From: Hofstenia miamia
Taxonomy: Eukaryota > Xenacoelomorpha > Acoela
NCBI GenBank assembly: GCA_004352715.1
Contig: SCFE01000036.1
Coordinates: 1,352,872-1,416,871, forward strand
Length of the DNA stretch: 64,000 nt
Direction of reading: 5' to 3'
Both the position numbers and the translations under genes were made by a program. This document shows, one piece after another, positions 1-12,005 of the stretch. The notes beneath the pieces are model-generated. The model did not search any database and was not told the DNA's origin. It was given only the letters and a program-made list of their open reading frames with translations. Numbering within the stretch: position 1 is the first letter of the stretch; every line of letters starts with the position of its first letter.

Positions 1-693
1 ATCACTACGCACCGCGCCACATCACACTGCACCGCACCGCCAGCCATAAAACTCGACCGCTACCGCAATATACCGCGGTGCGATGCTCCGCTACCGCACA
101 GCGCACATCTCTAGTCTGAACTGTACAGTTCACTGACAAATTTTAGAGATCTCCACTTATGTTGAATCCGTTTTTTGTAAAAAATGTTTGAGTTGGGTTG
201 GGTCAGAAAACCGTAATGCTCTTGCAGTTGTGACAAATACATCGAATTCAACGTAAAAAATCAGTCACTTACATGTGTAATTGTAGTAATTGCTTGCTAG
301 TTTACTTTAATTTTTGGAAAAAAACTTATTTTACGCCAGAGTTTTAGAACACAATTATGTGTCCGGTTTTATATAAATATATTGTGATCACTTTCGATAA
401 AATTAATTGATAATTACTAAAAGTAAGCAATGAAAAACAAAATCTTTATTTTTGAAAAAGTATTGAAATAGGGCTTGCTTATTTTAATTGAATGTATGTT
501 AATCTAACAATATGAAAATTTAAATAAAGGTAAATAATAATTTTGAAAAACTGCATAGATAAATAATGTAATATTTAAGCCATAAACTATAAACTTTGAA
601 ACATTAAATAATACGTAGCAGATTATTTGTTATGTACTAAATATGCCTTATGACTGTTCGACAGAAATCGCAAAATAAAATATCGAATACATC
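1..693. other. Intergenic DNA, no gene seen; GC-rich left edge
   Basis: The first ~110 bases are unusually GC-rich for this window and repeat the short motif accgc. They end near 107-113 in a string (rc: agagatg) that resembles the tip of a hAT-type repeat. The rest is AT-rich with no credible reading frame. This is probably the broken edge of an older repeat. Confidence 0.4.
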
Positions 694-694
694 T

Positions 695-911
695 ACACCT
701 TTTTCAGCCAGTTACAAAATGAATTCAGATTTTACAAATTGAATTCAGTTATATACAAAAACTGTTCAGATAATTAGAAATTCATTCGTCAATTTCTAAA
801 TTGAGTTCAGATTTTACAAAATGACTTCAACTCTATACAATATGCTTTCAGAATTTTACACAAAAGTTCGGCAATATACAAATTGAGTTCAAATATTTAC
901 AAATTGAGTTC
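695..911 (+). repeat. Left terminal inverted repeat with ~23 bp subrepeats
   Basis: Imperfect copies of a unit like tttacaaattgaattcag recur through this arm. They are the reverse complement of the units in the right arm at about 2262-2487. The arm runs into the gap at 912, so its inner end is not seen. Confidence 0.75.
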
Positions 912-1781
912 NNNNNNNNNNNNNNNNNNNNNNNNNNNNNNNNNNNNNNNNNNNNNNNNNNNNNNNNNNNNNNNNNNNNNNNNNNNNNNNNNNNNNNNNN
1001 NNNNNNNNNNNNNNNNNNNNNNNNNNNNNNNNNNNNNNNNNNNNNNNNNNNNNNNNNNNNNNNNNNNNNNNNNNNNNNNNNNNNNNNNNNNNNNNNNNNN
1101 NNNNNNNNNNNNNNNNNNNNNNNNNNNNNNNNNNNNNNNNNNNNNNNNNNNNNNNNNNNNNNNNNNNNNNNNNNNNNNNNNNNNNNNNNNNNNNNNNNNN
1201 NNNNNNNNNNNNNNNNNNNNNNNNNNNNNNNNNNNNNNNNNNNNNNNNNNNNNNNNNNNNNNNNNNNNNNNNNNNNNNNNNNNNNNNNNNNNNNNNNNNN
1301 NNNNNNNNNNNNNNNNNNNNNNNNNNNNNNNNNNNNNNNNNNNNNNNNNNNNNNNNNNNNNNNNNNNNNNNNNNNNNNNNNNNNNNNNNNNNNNNNNNNN
1401 NNNNNNNNNNNNNNNNNNNNNNNNNNNNNNNNNNNNNNNNNNNNNNNNNNNNNNNNNNNNNNNNNNNNNNNNNNNNNNNNNNNNNNNNNNNNNNNNNNNN
1501 NNNNNNNNNNNNNNNNNNNNNNNNNNNNNNNNNNNNNNNNNNNNNNNNNNNNNNNNNNNNNNNNNNNNNNNNNNNNNNNNNNNNNNNNNNNNNNNNNNNN
1601 NNNNNNNNNNNNNNNNNNNNNNNNNNNNNNNNNNNNNNNNNNNNNNNNNNNNNNNNNNNNNNNNNNNNNNNNNNNNNNNNNNNNNNNNNNNNNNNNNNNN
1701 NNNNNNNNNNNNNNNNNNNNNNNNNNNNNNNNNNNNNNNNNNNNNNNNNNNNNNNNNNNNNNNNNNNNNNNNNNNNNNNNN
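912..1781. other. Assembly gap (870 N)
   Basis: Unsequenced. It hides most of the transposase of the surrounding DNA transposon. Open frames that appear to cross it are artefacts. Confidence 0.99.
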
Positions 1782-1834
1782 TTTTGCACTTGTGGCTTGT
1801 TCAATTTACTTCAACTTTGTATTAATTTATCATC

Positions 1835-2140
1835 ATGCCTCGCGGTCTTTATGCAAAAGTCTCGGCTGCTAACAGGGTACGTCGATTAGGGCCCTATTCG
1901 CCCATGTTAAACCCAATCGAAAATGTTTGGTCAAAGATGAAGAGCCACGTAAAGCGGCACATGAGAGTGCCTGAAGTCGTTCGCCCAGGACTTGGTGAAC
2001 AGCGACTGCAGTACGTCGAACAAATGATTGATGATGCTATGGCGACAATCACTCAGCAGGATTGCGCAAGATGCTGCCAACATGCGCAAGGCTTTTTTGC
2101 ATCTGTGCTGCGAAATGAGGACATGGCTCCCGGGCTATGA
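1835..2140 (+). pseudogene. DDE transposase, C-terminal part (IS630/Tc1-like, DDE_3 type)
   Basis: The frame contains LGPYSPMLNPIENVWSKMK, the block that surrounds the third catalytic acidic residue (the Glu of NPIEN) in IS630/Tc1-type DDE transposases. About 75 further residues follow, and the frame ends at a stop just before the right inverted arm. Roughly the first 20 residues (before the LGPYSP block) do not look like the family and may be a frameshifted or misread stretch. The two catalytic Asp residues would lie in the preceding gap. In an intact element this enzyme would cut at the inverted ends and insert at TA. Whether the copy is intact cannot be judged. Confidence 0.8.
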
Positions 2141-2261
2141 TCAGTACTGGTAGTAATATTATTATTGATAATAAAAAGTTACATGTTTATGTATACATTA
2201 ACCTTTTTTTACATGTACTTATAATTTGGTTTGCAAAAAGTCGTCTTTGAATATACATGTA

Positions 2262-2487
2262 TATCTGAACTCGATTTGTAAATATCTGAACTCAATTTGT
2301 AAATATCTGAACTCAATTTGTATATTGCCGAACTATTGTGTAAAATTCCGAAAGCATATTGCATAGAGCTGAAGTCATTATGTAAAATCAATTTAGAAAT
2401 GGCTGAAATCAATGTGTGAATTTTGAATTCATTCTGTAAATCACTGAACTCATTTTGTAACTGGCTGAAACCAATCTAAAAAGGTGT
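2262..2487 (-). repeat. Right terminal inverted repeat with ~23 bp subrepeats
   Basis: Near-perfect direct units such as gaactcaatttgtaaatatct occur at about 2267-2330, then more diverged ones to 2465. The arm ends aaaaaggtg before TA. It is the inverted partner of 695-911. Confidence 0.75.
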
Positions 2488-2488
2488 A

Positions 2489-2836
2489 TTAGCAATGTTT
2501 GAAATTTTGCAAAATGTCAAACAAGAATTATGTAGCATAGCGACGGGAACGAGAATTCGAATATTGCTATTGCATTTTAAAAATTCCCGCAATTTAATTT
2601 CTATGCAAATCTATTTCTTAGAATCGTTTATATTATCAAACAGATACTAGCATAATGTAATACGAACGTTAAAATAGTACAAAACGTTGTATTTCTGGTG
2701 CTGGTATATTCAATAAATTTTAGGCACGGCACGGATCAATAACGCAAAATCTTAGGCACGGCACAGTACGTATTAAAGCAACGACACGGTTGCATCTCTG
2801 TGACTGCCTTATAATACAATTAGGATCCCGAGATTT
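2489..2836. other. No gene seen; possible decayed hAT end
   Basis: AT-rich DNA with two direct copies of ttaggcacggcac near 2722 and 2752. A string ending gttgcatctctgtg near 2800 resembles a hAT-type terminus. No coding potential. Confidence 0.35.
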
Positions 2837-3262
2837 GTGCATAAACAGAATTCAATATCAAAACTTTTTACATGTGTTAGGTATAAGAAAAAAGTTTTAA
2901 AGAAATCTTTCATTAATGTCGCCATTCGAACCTGGAATTCGCTATCTAAGGAAATTAAAAGCATTGAAAAATTGAAATCTTTTAAAAAGCATTTAAAAAT
3001 CTTCCTTAAGCAAACACATAGTTCTGGTACGTCATGGTTAGGATATACATTTTACAACAATGACTATACGATAACTCGTCATTAAAATAGCAATATACAG
3101 TAATTTATCCAAAGTCTGCAAGATTTGTTACATTTGGAATGTATGTTGATTTGTATTTAAGTTTTTTTTAAATTATTGACGCTATTCAGGTAAATTATCA
3201 GTTAAAATTGTAAACATTTATCTGAATATGAATCTCTTATCTTATTTTATCTTATCGCATGA
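2837..3262 (+). pseudogene. LINE reverse transcriptase, C-terminal tail fragment with 3' end
   Basis: An 82-residue frame has the pattern that ends many CR1/Jockey-like LINE proteins: KKSFINVAIRTWNSLSKEIK followed by a lysine-rich LKSFKKHLKIFL. The stop is at 3083-3085, then about 170 bases of non-coding tail closing with short cttat-type repeats near 3238-3258. Such simple repeats are usual at the 3' end of CR1/L2-type LINEs. Everything upstream is missing, so this is a 5'-truncated dead copy. Confidence 0.7.
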
Positions 3263-3269
3263 TAATTAT

Positions 3270-5825
3270 TGTGGTATATGTGCATCTGTTGCCCAATAAA
3301 ATATGTTCATCTTAGTATCCAAAATTTCACTACACTGAGCGGCCAAATTAAAAAAATCTCAATTTTAGGGATCTCTGAGACCTGGCTAATTGTCAAAGAT
3401 TCGGAAAGCACTTGGAGATCTGATGGCTATGAACTATTTCGCTGTAACAGGGACCTAAGTCTTGGCTATAAATCTAGAGGAGATGGAGTGATGTTTTTAA
3501 TTCCAAAACATTTTAAGCCCTGATTTAAAGTTGATAAAGCCCTTTGAAGGCCTTTGTATTGAAACATGCATTCCCCAAAAAAATAGCGAAAAAAACGTTC
3601 ATCAGTTGAATCGCCTGCAGCGAATGCCCCTTTTCAGATAATTCCATTTCATCTAACAACATAAAGCATACAAACGAAAAAATTTGGGTAGAGATTCGAG
3701 AAAGGGATCCAGCGCTAATAGAAATTCTAAAAACTCGCCTAGAGAATGAATCTTGGGATAGCGTCTTTCTATCCGAGGATGTAAACTGCATGCTCAATTC
3801 ATTCATTCAGGACTTATATGAATTTACATTGCCCAACCAAAAGAATTTTTTCTAAACACGAAAAGTATAGTTATCAGTATAGTTATCATATCACGCCATC
3901 TTCCTCGTTAAGTCCCAATTTAAACAACTCGTCAAATGAAAAAATCAGACTTACAAAACTTACTTACGAAATAAAACCGCTGATATCTACCCTACCGGTT
4001 ATATAAAATTGCAAGGAACAAATCATATATTGAAATAAGAGCAGCACAAAATCGGTATATGCATTCAGTATTTAGTAGAATAAATTACTTTAAGCATAAG
4101 TGGGACTTCATCAACAATGTATTGAACAGGAACAGCTCATACCTGGATTTTAATAAAAATAGCAATGGAGGAAGATTAACTAAATCCAAGGATATTGCTA
4201 ATGCATTCAATAATCAGTTCATTAACCTAAGCAAATACATAGGACCTTCGGTGCCACTTACACTTAAAAAATCGAACTACAAACTGCCTCAAAATTAATT
4301 TTCATTTCGATTTGTGCTTCGATACGAAGTCCTTCAAACAATAAATAAGCTAAAAGTTAATAAAGCAAGTTGACCTTCTGAAATACCGGCATGTTGTATT
4401 AAAGATTATGCAAAATTCATTAGTAGTCCTTGATGCCAATCATCAATCACTGCACAAAATTAAATACCTTTCCATCAATTTTAAAATTAGCAAATGTTAC
4501 TCCCATATATAAAAAATGACCCGCTAAGATGTTGTAATTACCGGCCTATTTCAATCATCTCGCCTATTGCAAAAATCTTCGAAAAACTAATATTTGACCA
4601 AATAATCACTTATTTCCATGCCAAATCAATTCATTCGAAAACTCGATTCGGCTTTCGCAAAGCTGACTCCACCTCTGATGCTTTATTTTATGCTACTAAA
4701 AACTGGAGATCTTATCTCAATAATAACAATTTTGTCACGATTGCTTCTATCTCTTTGTCCAAAGCATTTGATTCCATTGATCATTATATTCTTCTTAAAA
4801 AGTTAGAACACATTGGTTTCGATTCTAATAGCATAAGTTTAGTAAGGTGCTACTTAAGTGATCCTTTTCAAAGAGTAAAGGTAAATGGTATATTTTCTAA
4901 ATTGAGTAAAACTTAGAAAGGTGTTCAGCAGGTTACTATTTTAGGGCCTTTATTTTTCTCGTTGTATGTAAATGATTTAAATGACAATTTAAGCAATAAT
5001 TGTGGAATAGTACAGTATGCTGACGACACGTGTATAAAGACACTTGATAATCAAATTGAAACATCCATTGGAAAGGCAATGGGAATTAAAACTATTTCAC
5101 ATGTAGGAAATTTTGTAAATTCCAAAATTAAATCAATGTCTTTTAACTCTCTAATATGAGTCATTATAGATATTGCAATGTTTTATTTAATGACATAAAC
5201 CATTCGCTAATAAATAAAATCGACTCACAAATTAAATGGGCAGCAAACATTTATAATGATAATTACTTGAATATGAGCGAAAAAAGTTCATACTCTAATC
5301 ATGACGATGTTTCATATTTAATAAGATACTTTTCATTAATAAAATTTTGGGATATTTCAAATCAGAGTTCACCTTACAGTATGCTACAATTCCCGCTGTA
5401 TGCTCATAATTTGAGGACTTCTTAATTCAGAAAAGTGAAGTTTAAGAACATTTTTTAAAAAATCATTCTTGACCTCAACAATTGAACCATGGAATAACTT
5501 ACCAATTGAAATAAAACGAATCAAAAATTGCAGGAAATTTAAAAGTGAAATCAATGACTACCTCCTATATCCCTAAAATCGGCTCTACGCCCTTTGAAAG
5601 GATTTCAGTTTTTCAAAAAATATTAGTTAAAATAATTAGCAATAGGCTGGGTAAACTGTAAATTCTGCATCCATGTTTTTATTGTTGTGTTTTATTGTTT
5701 TTGTACTTCATGTTATTATTGACGCATTAAGTGCAGTATTAGCAGCTTTTGTTGAGGTGTTTAATTATGCTAATGTGTTAGACTTAGTAAGAAATTCTAT
5801 TCAATTCTATTCTATATAATAGCTC
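3270..5825 (+). pseudogene. Degraded LINE (endonuclease plus reverse transcriptase), CR1/Jockey-like
   Basis: Consecutive broken frames read through a whole APE-type LINE ORF2. Endonuclease: ISETWL near 3375 and GDGVMFLIPK near 3485. Linker: KWDFINNVLNRN near 4100. Reverse transcriptase: NYRPISIISPIAKIFEKLI near 4535, LSKAFDSIDH near 4760, a decayed GVQQ..ILGPLFFSLYVNDL near 4920-4980, and the catalytic QYADDT near 5015. Thumb/C-terminus: HYRYCNVLF near 5160 and, frame-shifted, PWNNLPIEIK near 5485. The 3' end is marked by ttctat-type repeats at about 5795-5820. Many stops and frameshifts; not functional. Confidence 0.85.
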
Positions 5826-5830
5826 TTATA

Positions 5831-6959
5831 ATTTCACAACTTGTAACATATTTGAAAGATAAATCAGCTGAATTTCGTACCTTCAGAAGCTTAGACTTAT
5901 AGGGCATTTTTTTCTTCATACTTTCATAGACTTTGAGAACTTCAATAAAAAAATGGTTACACTTGATGCTTTCACATTTTCAAAAATTTTCATTTAAGCC
6001 TATTAACGAATTTTGTAATTACTTGAATGTGGACACAAACATAAGCAAATGTGCTACTCTGTTGTAATAAGAATGTAGGGCAAAATTTTAACTATTCTTA
6101 ACTATTTTCTGTCCATGTTCATATCTAGTGAGGTATGCATACCCTTATACCACCCTCAGCTACTCCATACGCGGAATGAGTAAACTCATTTGGTCGAACA
6201 GTTCTGTGAGACAGTTTTTTACTTTCGTCAGCAATTACAATGGTAAAAAACATTAAAGAAGATTTCAGGAAAATTGTGATCAAATTATTATTGGAAAACG
6301 TGATTCAGATATATTTATAAGGGTAAGGAGATGGGGGACTTCGCAGAAATATATAATAAATATTTGGTCAAACCATATGGTAACACTAACATATTTGGCC
6401 AACTGCATTAAAAATATTCAAATTGCAATCTATTGTATATCTTAACAACATAATATGCCCCCTCTATTTTTCAAGTTGTATTTTCGTTTTAGACTTGCAT
6501 TGCGCACAGCTTATGTGCGGATAATGGAAAACCATTCTCTCTAAGATAAAAAAATTCAGGATAATTCAAGTTAAACAAAGTCATTTGGCAAAGGACTGAA
6601 TTTGGTCGTCAGGGCATCGTGTATTGGCTTGTGCTCACAGAATTGTTAGGTAGTACTAAGCATAGAGAAATTGAAGCAACATTTATCCATTAGCATGCAA
6701 GGTTGGACTTTAGCTCCAGATGACGCCCCTTCCAACAATTTATTTTGGTAAACACTATTTTCACAAATTGGCATGCATCTATTTGTGAATGGTTTTTATC
6801 ATTGTTGTGATTCCCTTGTCCAGTCCTGGGTTGCAAAATCGTTCTTGGTAAGTGTCACGCTCTGTTGCGACTGTAAGTAGTTTCATGAAGAAGTCGATTT
6901 TCATTGTTTAATTTTTCGATGGCCCCTTCGTTTTGGTGCGGCAGTACGTTTTAATCAAC
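5831..6959. other. No gene seen
   Basis: AT-rich sequence without a supported reading frame, RNA or repeat structure that I recognise on either strand. Confidence 0.5.
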
Positions 6960-7900
6960 ATGACAGATAATGATACTTCTATTCAAGACATTCTTGAACC
7001 ATTGGACACAACCAATGAACTTGCCATTCAAATTCATGGCTCAAAGAAGCAAATGTCAACGATAAATATAAATTTAATTAGAGAATCAATATCCAAGGTA
7101 AAATCTAATTAAATTCGTATGATTATTTGAAACAACAAGTGAACCCTCTATAAACAATGCGCAAAAACAGAGTGATCGACATGATCATTATAATACTAAA
7201 CAATATAAAACAATATAGTGATGTACTGAAATCCTCAAATAAAAAGCTTATTGTTAATCTATCAGATAATCCGATAAATAATGTTCAAACAAGAAAATTT
7301 GAAAAAGATTTACGGTCAAAATTAACAAATAAAGACCCAGGTATTATAAAATCTACTGGATTAAAATCTAGAAAAGTAATTATTGAAATTAAAGAAAATG
7401 ATTATCCCCAAGCAATAATATCAAAAGTTTCATCAATGGGCTTTGAAACTAAGCAATGTCTAAGATGAAACCAAAGAGGATATCTAAAGGAATACCGGAA
7501 ACAAACAACAATAATTTTGATAAAGATCAAATAAAAGATATTTTAATCAAAAATAACGAAGTCTTATTTACAAACAACAGTGATTTTAAAGTTTTATTTT
7601 CATTTTCACTTCCATTGTCTGATTAGAAATGTAGTTGCCAAGGTATCACCCAATTTAAGAAAAGCTTTGCTTCAAAATCCATATATTATAGCAGAAAACA
7701 AGTATTGCCGAATCGAAGATTACTTGAAACCTAACATTGCACACTAAATGTCTAAATTTCGGACATAACAAAAAATTTTTTCGGCTCAATGCAAGATGTT
7801 CACATTGTGGTTTTAGCCATGAGAGCAAAGATCGCACTGCAGAAAAATCAAATCCTAGTTGTCAAAACTGCAAATTAAATCAGTGTATTTGATGTCAATT
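6960..7900 (+). pseudogene. LINE ORF1 (gag-like with CCHC knuckles), broken
   Basis: An ATG at 6960 opens a short acidic frame. After shifts it continues in a lysine-rich segment (7157-7468) containing STGLKSRKVIIEIKENDYP, resembling the RNA-binding part of I/Jockey-type ORF1 proteins. Around 7748-7880 a frame-shifted stretch shows KCLNFGHN, then RCSHCGFSHESKDR, then CQNCK, a decayed zinc-knuckle cluster. It lies immediately upstream of an endonuclease frame, as ORF1 should. The element is dead: at least three frames are needed to read it. Confidence 0.6.
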
Positions 7901-7933
7901 GTCCTCTCTATATTAAAGAAAAAACTCGATTAA

Positions 7934-8701
7934 TTGAAAGAACTGACTGGGGGACTAAGAACATTATCAGAAACCAAGAGTAACAAATCAAAGTCTATTG
8001 CACTATTACCTTTAATTCTAGTACTGAACGTAAGATCACTTAAAAAAGTTGAAATTTATTACCAAGGAACTATAATGAAATCATCCAAGTTATTATTTGA
8101 AGACATAAATAAATACAATCTTGATATCTGCATTATCAAGGAAACATTTCTACATACTAAGGTGCCAAGTAGTTTTATTATTTTGGACGGATTCAAGACC
8201 TTTAGAAAAGATCGTGATGCATGCTTTTGCAGACAAAAGCTTTGTAGTCGATTGCATAAAGGTGGTGCCGTGCTTATCAATGTTCGAAATTCATTAAAAG
8301 CTAATTTATATGATGCTATTTCAAAATTTGAATCATTATGGCTGAAAATTAAAGTACCTAATTCTAGAAATATATATTTGAACGCAACTTATCATTCACC
8401 AGATTCTTGTCGTCCACATTATATTAATTATGAATTAATAGAATATATAACAATTGCAAACAAGATAATCTCAGAAGATCAATTAGCATTCGTTCTAGTT
8501 GATGGAGATTTCAATCAATTAGATTTACTAGGAATCTGTATTGATACCGATACTCCTCCCACAAGGAATGGAGCAAAATTAGATCGAATATTATCTAATC
8601 AACCTCATTACTTGACATCAATTTCAACAATAAAACCAAAGATTAACACAGATCATTTGGAATTAATAATAAGTGCAAAACGAAGAGTACCAGTAGTATG
8701 A
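7934..8701 (+). pseudogene. LINE APE-type endonuclease domain (ORF2 N-terminus)
   Basis: An uninterrupted 255-residue frame with the exonuclease-endonuclease-phosphatase signature of LINE ORF2: LNVRSLKK near residue 31, ICIIKETFL (the metal-binding Glu) near 67, GGAVLINVRNS near 109, LVDGDFNQLD near 187, LDRIL near 215, and TDHLELII, equivalent to the SDH motif, near 238. In a live element it nicks target DNA to prime reverse transcription. It sits between the ORF1 remnant and the reverse-transcriptase remnant of the same copy. The C-terminal continuation is frame-shifted. Confidence 0.8.
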
Positions 8702-9949
8702 ATGAGAACTTCAATAAGAGTTGTATCATGGAAAACAAAGAGGGATCTAAATCAAATGATGTCAACTATTAACTCAGATGTATGATATTTGCTGTCCTAT
8801 GAAAACTGTGATTATATCTGATCGAGACCCCATGTGGATGACACCACTATTAAAGTATAAATTAAGAAGACTACAAAGAAGAAAACGGCTAAATAACAAG
8901 CACAATTTAAATGATTTAGAAAACCAAATAAAGACCTTAAAAATTCAAAGTATTAATCTTATTGGATCTCGAGGCTGTTGCAAAGAGGTTGACTTAACAT
9001 CACATCGCAAAATGAATGAAAACGAAATTAAATACGAATCTTTTAATACAGATGTATTAAACAATGACTTACCTGAGCACAGCCGACATGACGACAAACT
9101 GAGGAACTAGTTTTTCCTGACAGTTTTGAAGAAATAGAAATTCCTCTGAATGTAGTATCTTACCTTTTAAGAACATATAAAAGGACGTCAACTGGTGCAA
9201 GTAATATACCACATTGGATTTTTAATACTTGGTGGGACATTCTATCTCTTTTGTATCACTATGTATGGTCGTTATCACTAAAAAGAGGAAAAGAGGAATA
9301 TTTCCTGAATGTTATAAAAATGCTAATATCATGCTACTACCTAAGAAATTTACATCAACAACAGCCAATGATATTCGAGCAATTTCAATTACATCAATAT
9401 CAGCAAGATTATTTGAAAGAGCAGGACATAAAATGCATATTATACCAATTATTCATGAAGCAGCTGACAATTGCCAATTTGCATGTAGACCAAGACGAGG
9501 TACAATGGATTTTTTGCTAACATTACAAGAGTATATTATGCAAACACTTGATGACAATAAAGTCGACGGAATCCATGCACTATTTATAGATTTTGCAAAG
9601 GCTTTTGATAGTGTTCCACAAGAATTAGCTATAAGCAAACTAAATAATTTCACAGAAAATTCATGTATGCAACGATGGCTCAGTAGTTTTCTGTTTGAAC
9701 CCAAACAGCAATTAATTTGGAAAGGTATTGAAACTAAGTATGAAACAATTAACCTTGGTTGTTCACAAGGCACAGTTGGCACTTACATTCAGCGATGATC
9801 TAAGATCTGCTAATAGCAAAATGATTAAATACGCAGATGATTCCTCTTCCTTAACCAAGTGCAAAATTGATCCAACAAAAGAAGAACAGTTGATTTTTAA
9901 CAAAGAACTTAAGCATCATATCAAGAAATTTTTAAACGCGCCATCTTGA
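8702..9949 (+). pseudogene. LINE reverse transcriptase, internally deleted and 3'-truncated
   Basis: Linker frame at 8778-9110, then the RT at 9229-9798: FPECYKNANIMLLPKK, ISITSISARLFER, CRPRRGTMDFLLTLQEYI, FIDFAKAFDSVP (first catalytic Asp) and NLGCSQGTV, a variant of the usual GxPQG block. A deletion follows directly, and the catalytic KYADDS appears in another frame near 9827. Similarity stops at about 9949, so the thumb, C-terminal region and 3' UTR are missing. With 6960-8701 this is one I/Jockey-like LINE copy of about 3 kb. Confidence 0.8.
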
Positions 9950-10511
9950 GACTTCACTGTTTTATAGCCTATCTTAATACATGCAAAATACTTTTGTTGC
10001 GGTAAATATCAGAAAAAGTTAACATCTTATCATTTCATTGTTTATTTAGTGTAATTTTAAGATTACGTATAATATGTTTAGACATATCTATGTTCGTTCT
10101 TCGGTGTTTTAAAATAATGTTTTTGGAAAAATTGAGCTTAAAATTTGAATTCAAAATTATACGAATCCATCTTGTATATACCACCGGCCTTCATCTCGGT
10201 ACATAGCATGATTATCAACAAATTAAATGATATTATTTTATTAATGTATTTGTTCACTCCGGCGTTTTGCTAATAACTGAAACAAATGCTGTTTGCAGCA
10301 CTTGATGTTATAGGTGAACAAACACCATGATTAGATTTATTTATTCAATACAATTGAAAGTGCTTCAGAAGTTCTGCATATTGGAGAGGTGACTGGGTTG
10401 CAGTTGGGTTTGAAACAAATAAACTAGTTCTAAGATACGATAATGTACGCCTTTTGCATTAATCATTCCGTTACAAAATAATAATATATAATAATAAAAA
10501 TAATATATATA

Positions 10512-10544
<33 letters not shown>

Positions 10545-10645
10545 NNNNNNNNNNNNNNNNNNNNNNNNNNNNNNNNNNNNNNNNNNNNNNNNNNNNNNNN
10601 NNNNNNNNNNNNNNNNNNNNNNNNNNNNNNNNNNNNNNNNNNNNN

Positions 10646-10680
<35 letters not shown>

Positions 10681-12005
10681 GATCAAGGTACTTTCCTGGA
10701 AAGTACTCAATTGGCAAAGGAATTAGTTGCTTGTCATTTCTTCGTGTCGCTAAAGATATTGGCGTGACTGAGCTAAGAGTGCATGACCAGACAAAACGTC
10801 TGATTGTCATTTTTGTTGGTAATTCCCACTTCGCGATTGCTATTTAGCTATTACCCTTCAGTAGTAATGAACTCCAGATGCAAATTGGAACAGTTTTTCC
10901 TGTCAGGGTAGCCATTTAGCATCAGACATGACTATTAGAGCTGCTGCTCCATCATCGAGAGCACTGCCAAAATGCATCATGATGTCAAATGATCCAAAAA
11001 TGGACTGTTTCGATTCCAACATACTCTATCTTAGGTAAAAACGGAGATTACAGATATTGGAGAGGCCATGGCCGTTGGCACCAAAGCGGTAGCCTACTAA
11101 TTTTTGTAAGTTTAAAAGCGTAAAAGAAAATAACAAAGGAACATTGCAAAAATCTAAGCGCTTGTGCTCACAATGTAGTTTTGGAAGTCTAATCCTCAGT
11201 GCAGACAGCGCCCCATACAATTTAGATGAAAGCAATAATAAAATGACAACCAGATGAACGAAAGTTTGAATCAATTAACTTGTGAGATTTTGTGGCAATG
11301 CTAAAAGGTTATTCACATCGAATTGTACTATTTGTCAAAAGTAAGCAGTGGCTAGACCACAAATAAGTTTGCAAACTATTAATGGTTAAACGGTAAAAAT
11401 GAAATAACTGAAGATTTTACAAAAGAAACTACGGGAAATTTAAAAGAGGGTTTAGTCATCTCTACAAAATACATTGTAATGTACCCGGATTATGCAACAA
11501 TAGGTTTCTGTAGAGCTCACAATCAAACTTACATGTACTTCGACTTTGAAACTGGCAAAATACGAAAAATCCCTATGAATTTGAAAAAATGTTCATTCTG
11601 AAACAAAACTTAATGTCTGAACAATCATAGCTAGGATTTCAATTGTATAATGTTGATTACACATGATCCAGGGTTTGCATAGCGCATATTGTGATATTAG
11701 CATATTCTTATTACAAATGCCGACATTATATTTTCGATTGTTAATTATTATATTTTTTTCATGTCGCTTTTTGTGAAAAATAAATGCATGACTGAAAAAA
11801 TTGAAAATATAGACAACCTTATCTTATCAACATTTACGATTTAACTGCTAATTAGTTCAGCAGAACACGTGCTAATGAATTCTAATTAAAAAGAATATAA
11901 CATCATTGAACTAACTATATTAAAACATAAAAATCTAATAACCAATTAATTTGTACACCTAGTATACGTTCAAAGCATAGAGAAGCAGCGGCTAAATGAT
12001 TACTA
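9950..12005. other. Non-coding or unrecognised DNA downstream of TEX264
   Basis: Contains the (TA)n tract and gap described separately. Near 11115-11170 there is a Cys-containing plus-strand stretch (RLCSQCSFG) that could be a LINE ORF1 knuckle relic. A 66-codon plus-strand frame at about 11385-11600 ends PMNLKKCSF; I do not recognise it and would not call it a gene. Nothing else is supported. Confidence 0.4.
10517..10679. repeat. (TA)n microsatellite interrupted by a 101-N gap
   Basis: Pure TA repeats at 10517-10544 and 10648-10678 flank N at 10545-10645. Tyr-Ile repeats read from it are meaningless. Confidence 0.95.

Larger units (their letters stand above)
694..2488 (+). mobile_element. 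Tc1/mariner (IS630) superfamily DNA transposon with long repeat-built TIRs
   Basis: A TA dinucleotide stands at each end (694-695 and 2487-2488), as expected for a TA target-site duplication. The ends inside it are inverted: cacctttttcagcc on the left, and on the right the complement of an aaaaaggtg end that then runs into the same gccagttacaaaatga string. The inverted arms are long (about 215-225 bp). They are built from a loosely repeated ~21-24 bp unit of the type ttacaaattgagttcag. The interior is an 870-base gap followed by the C-terminal part of a DDE transposase on the plus strand. Superfamily assignment rests on the TA duplication and the transposase tail. Confidence 0.8.

Noticed and set aside
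848-1872. Long open frames on both strands across the gap
   Set aside because: Almost entirely N; not sequence evidence.
10463-10810. Minus-strand frames rich in Tyr-Ile repeats
   Set aside because: Translation of (TA)n plus a gap; the same applies to Tyr-Ile runs at 30.4, 32.0 and 32.9 kb.
11385-11600. 66-codon frame ending PMNLKKCSF, considered as an exon
   Set aside because: No acceptor-bounded start, no family match by eye, no neighbouring exons.
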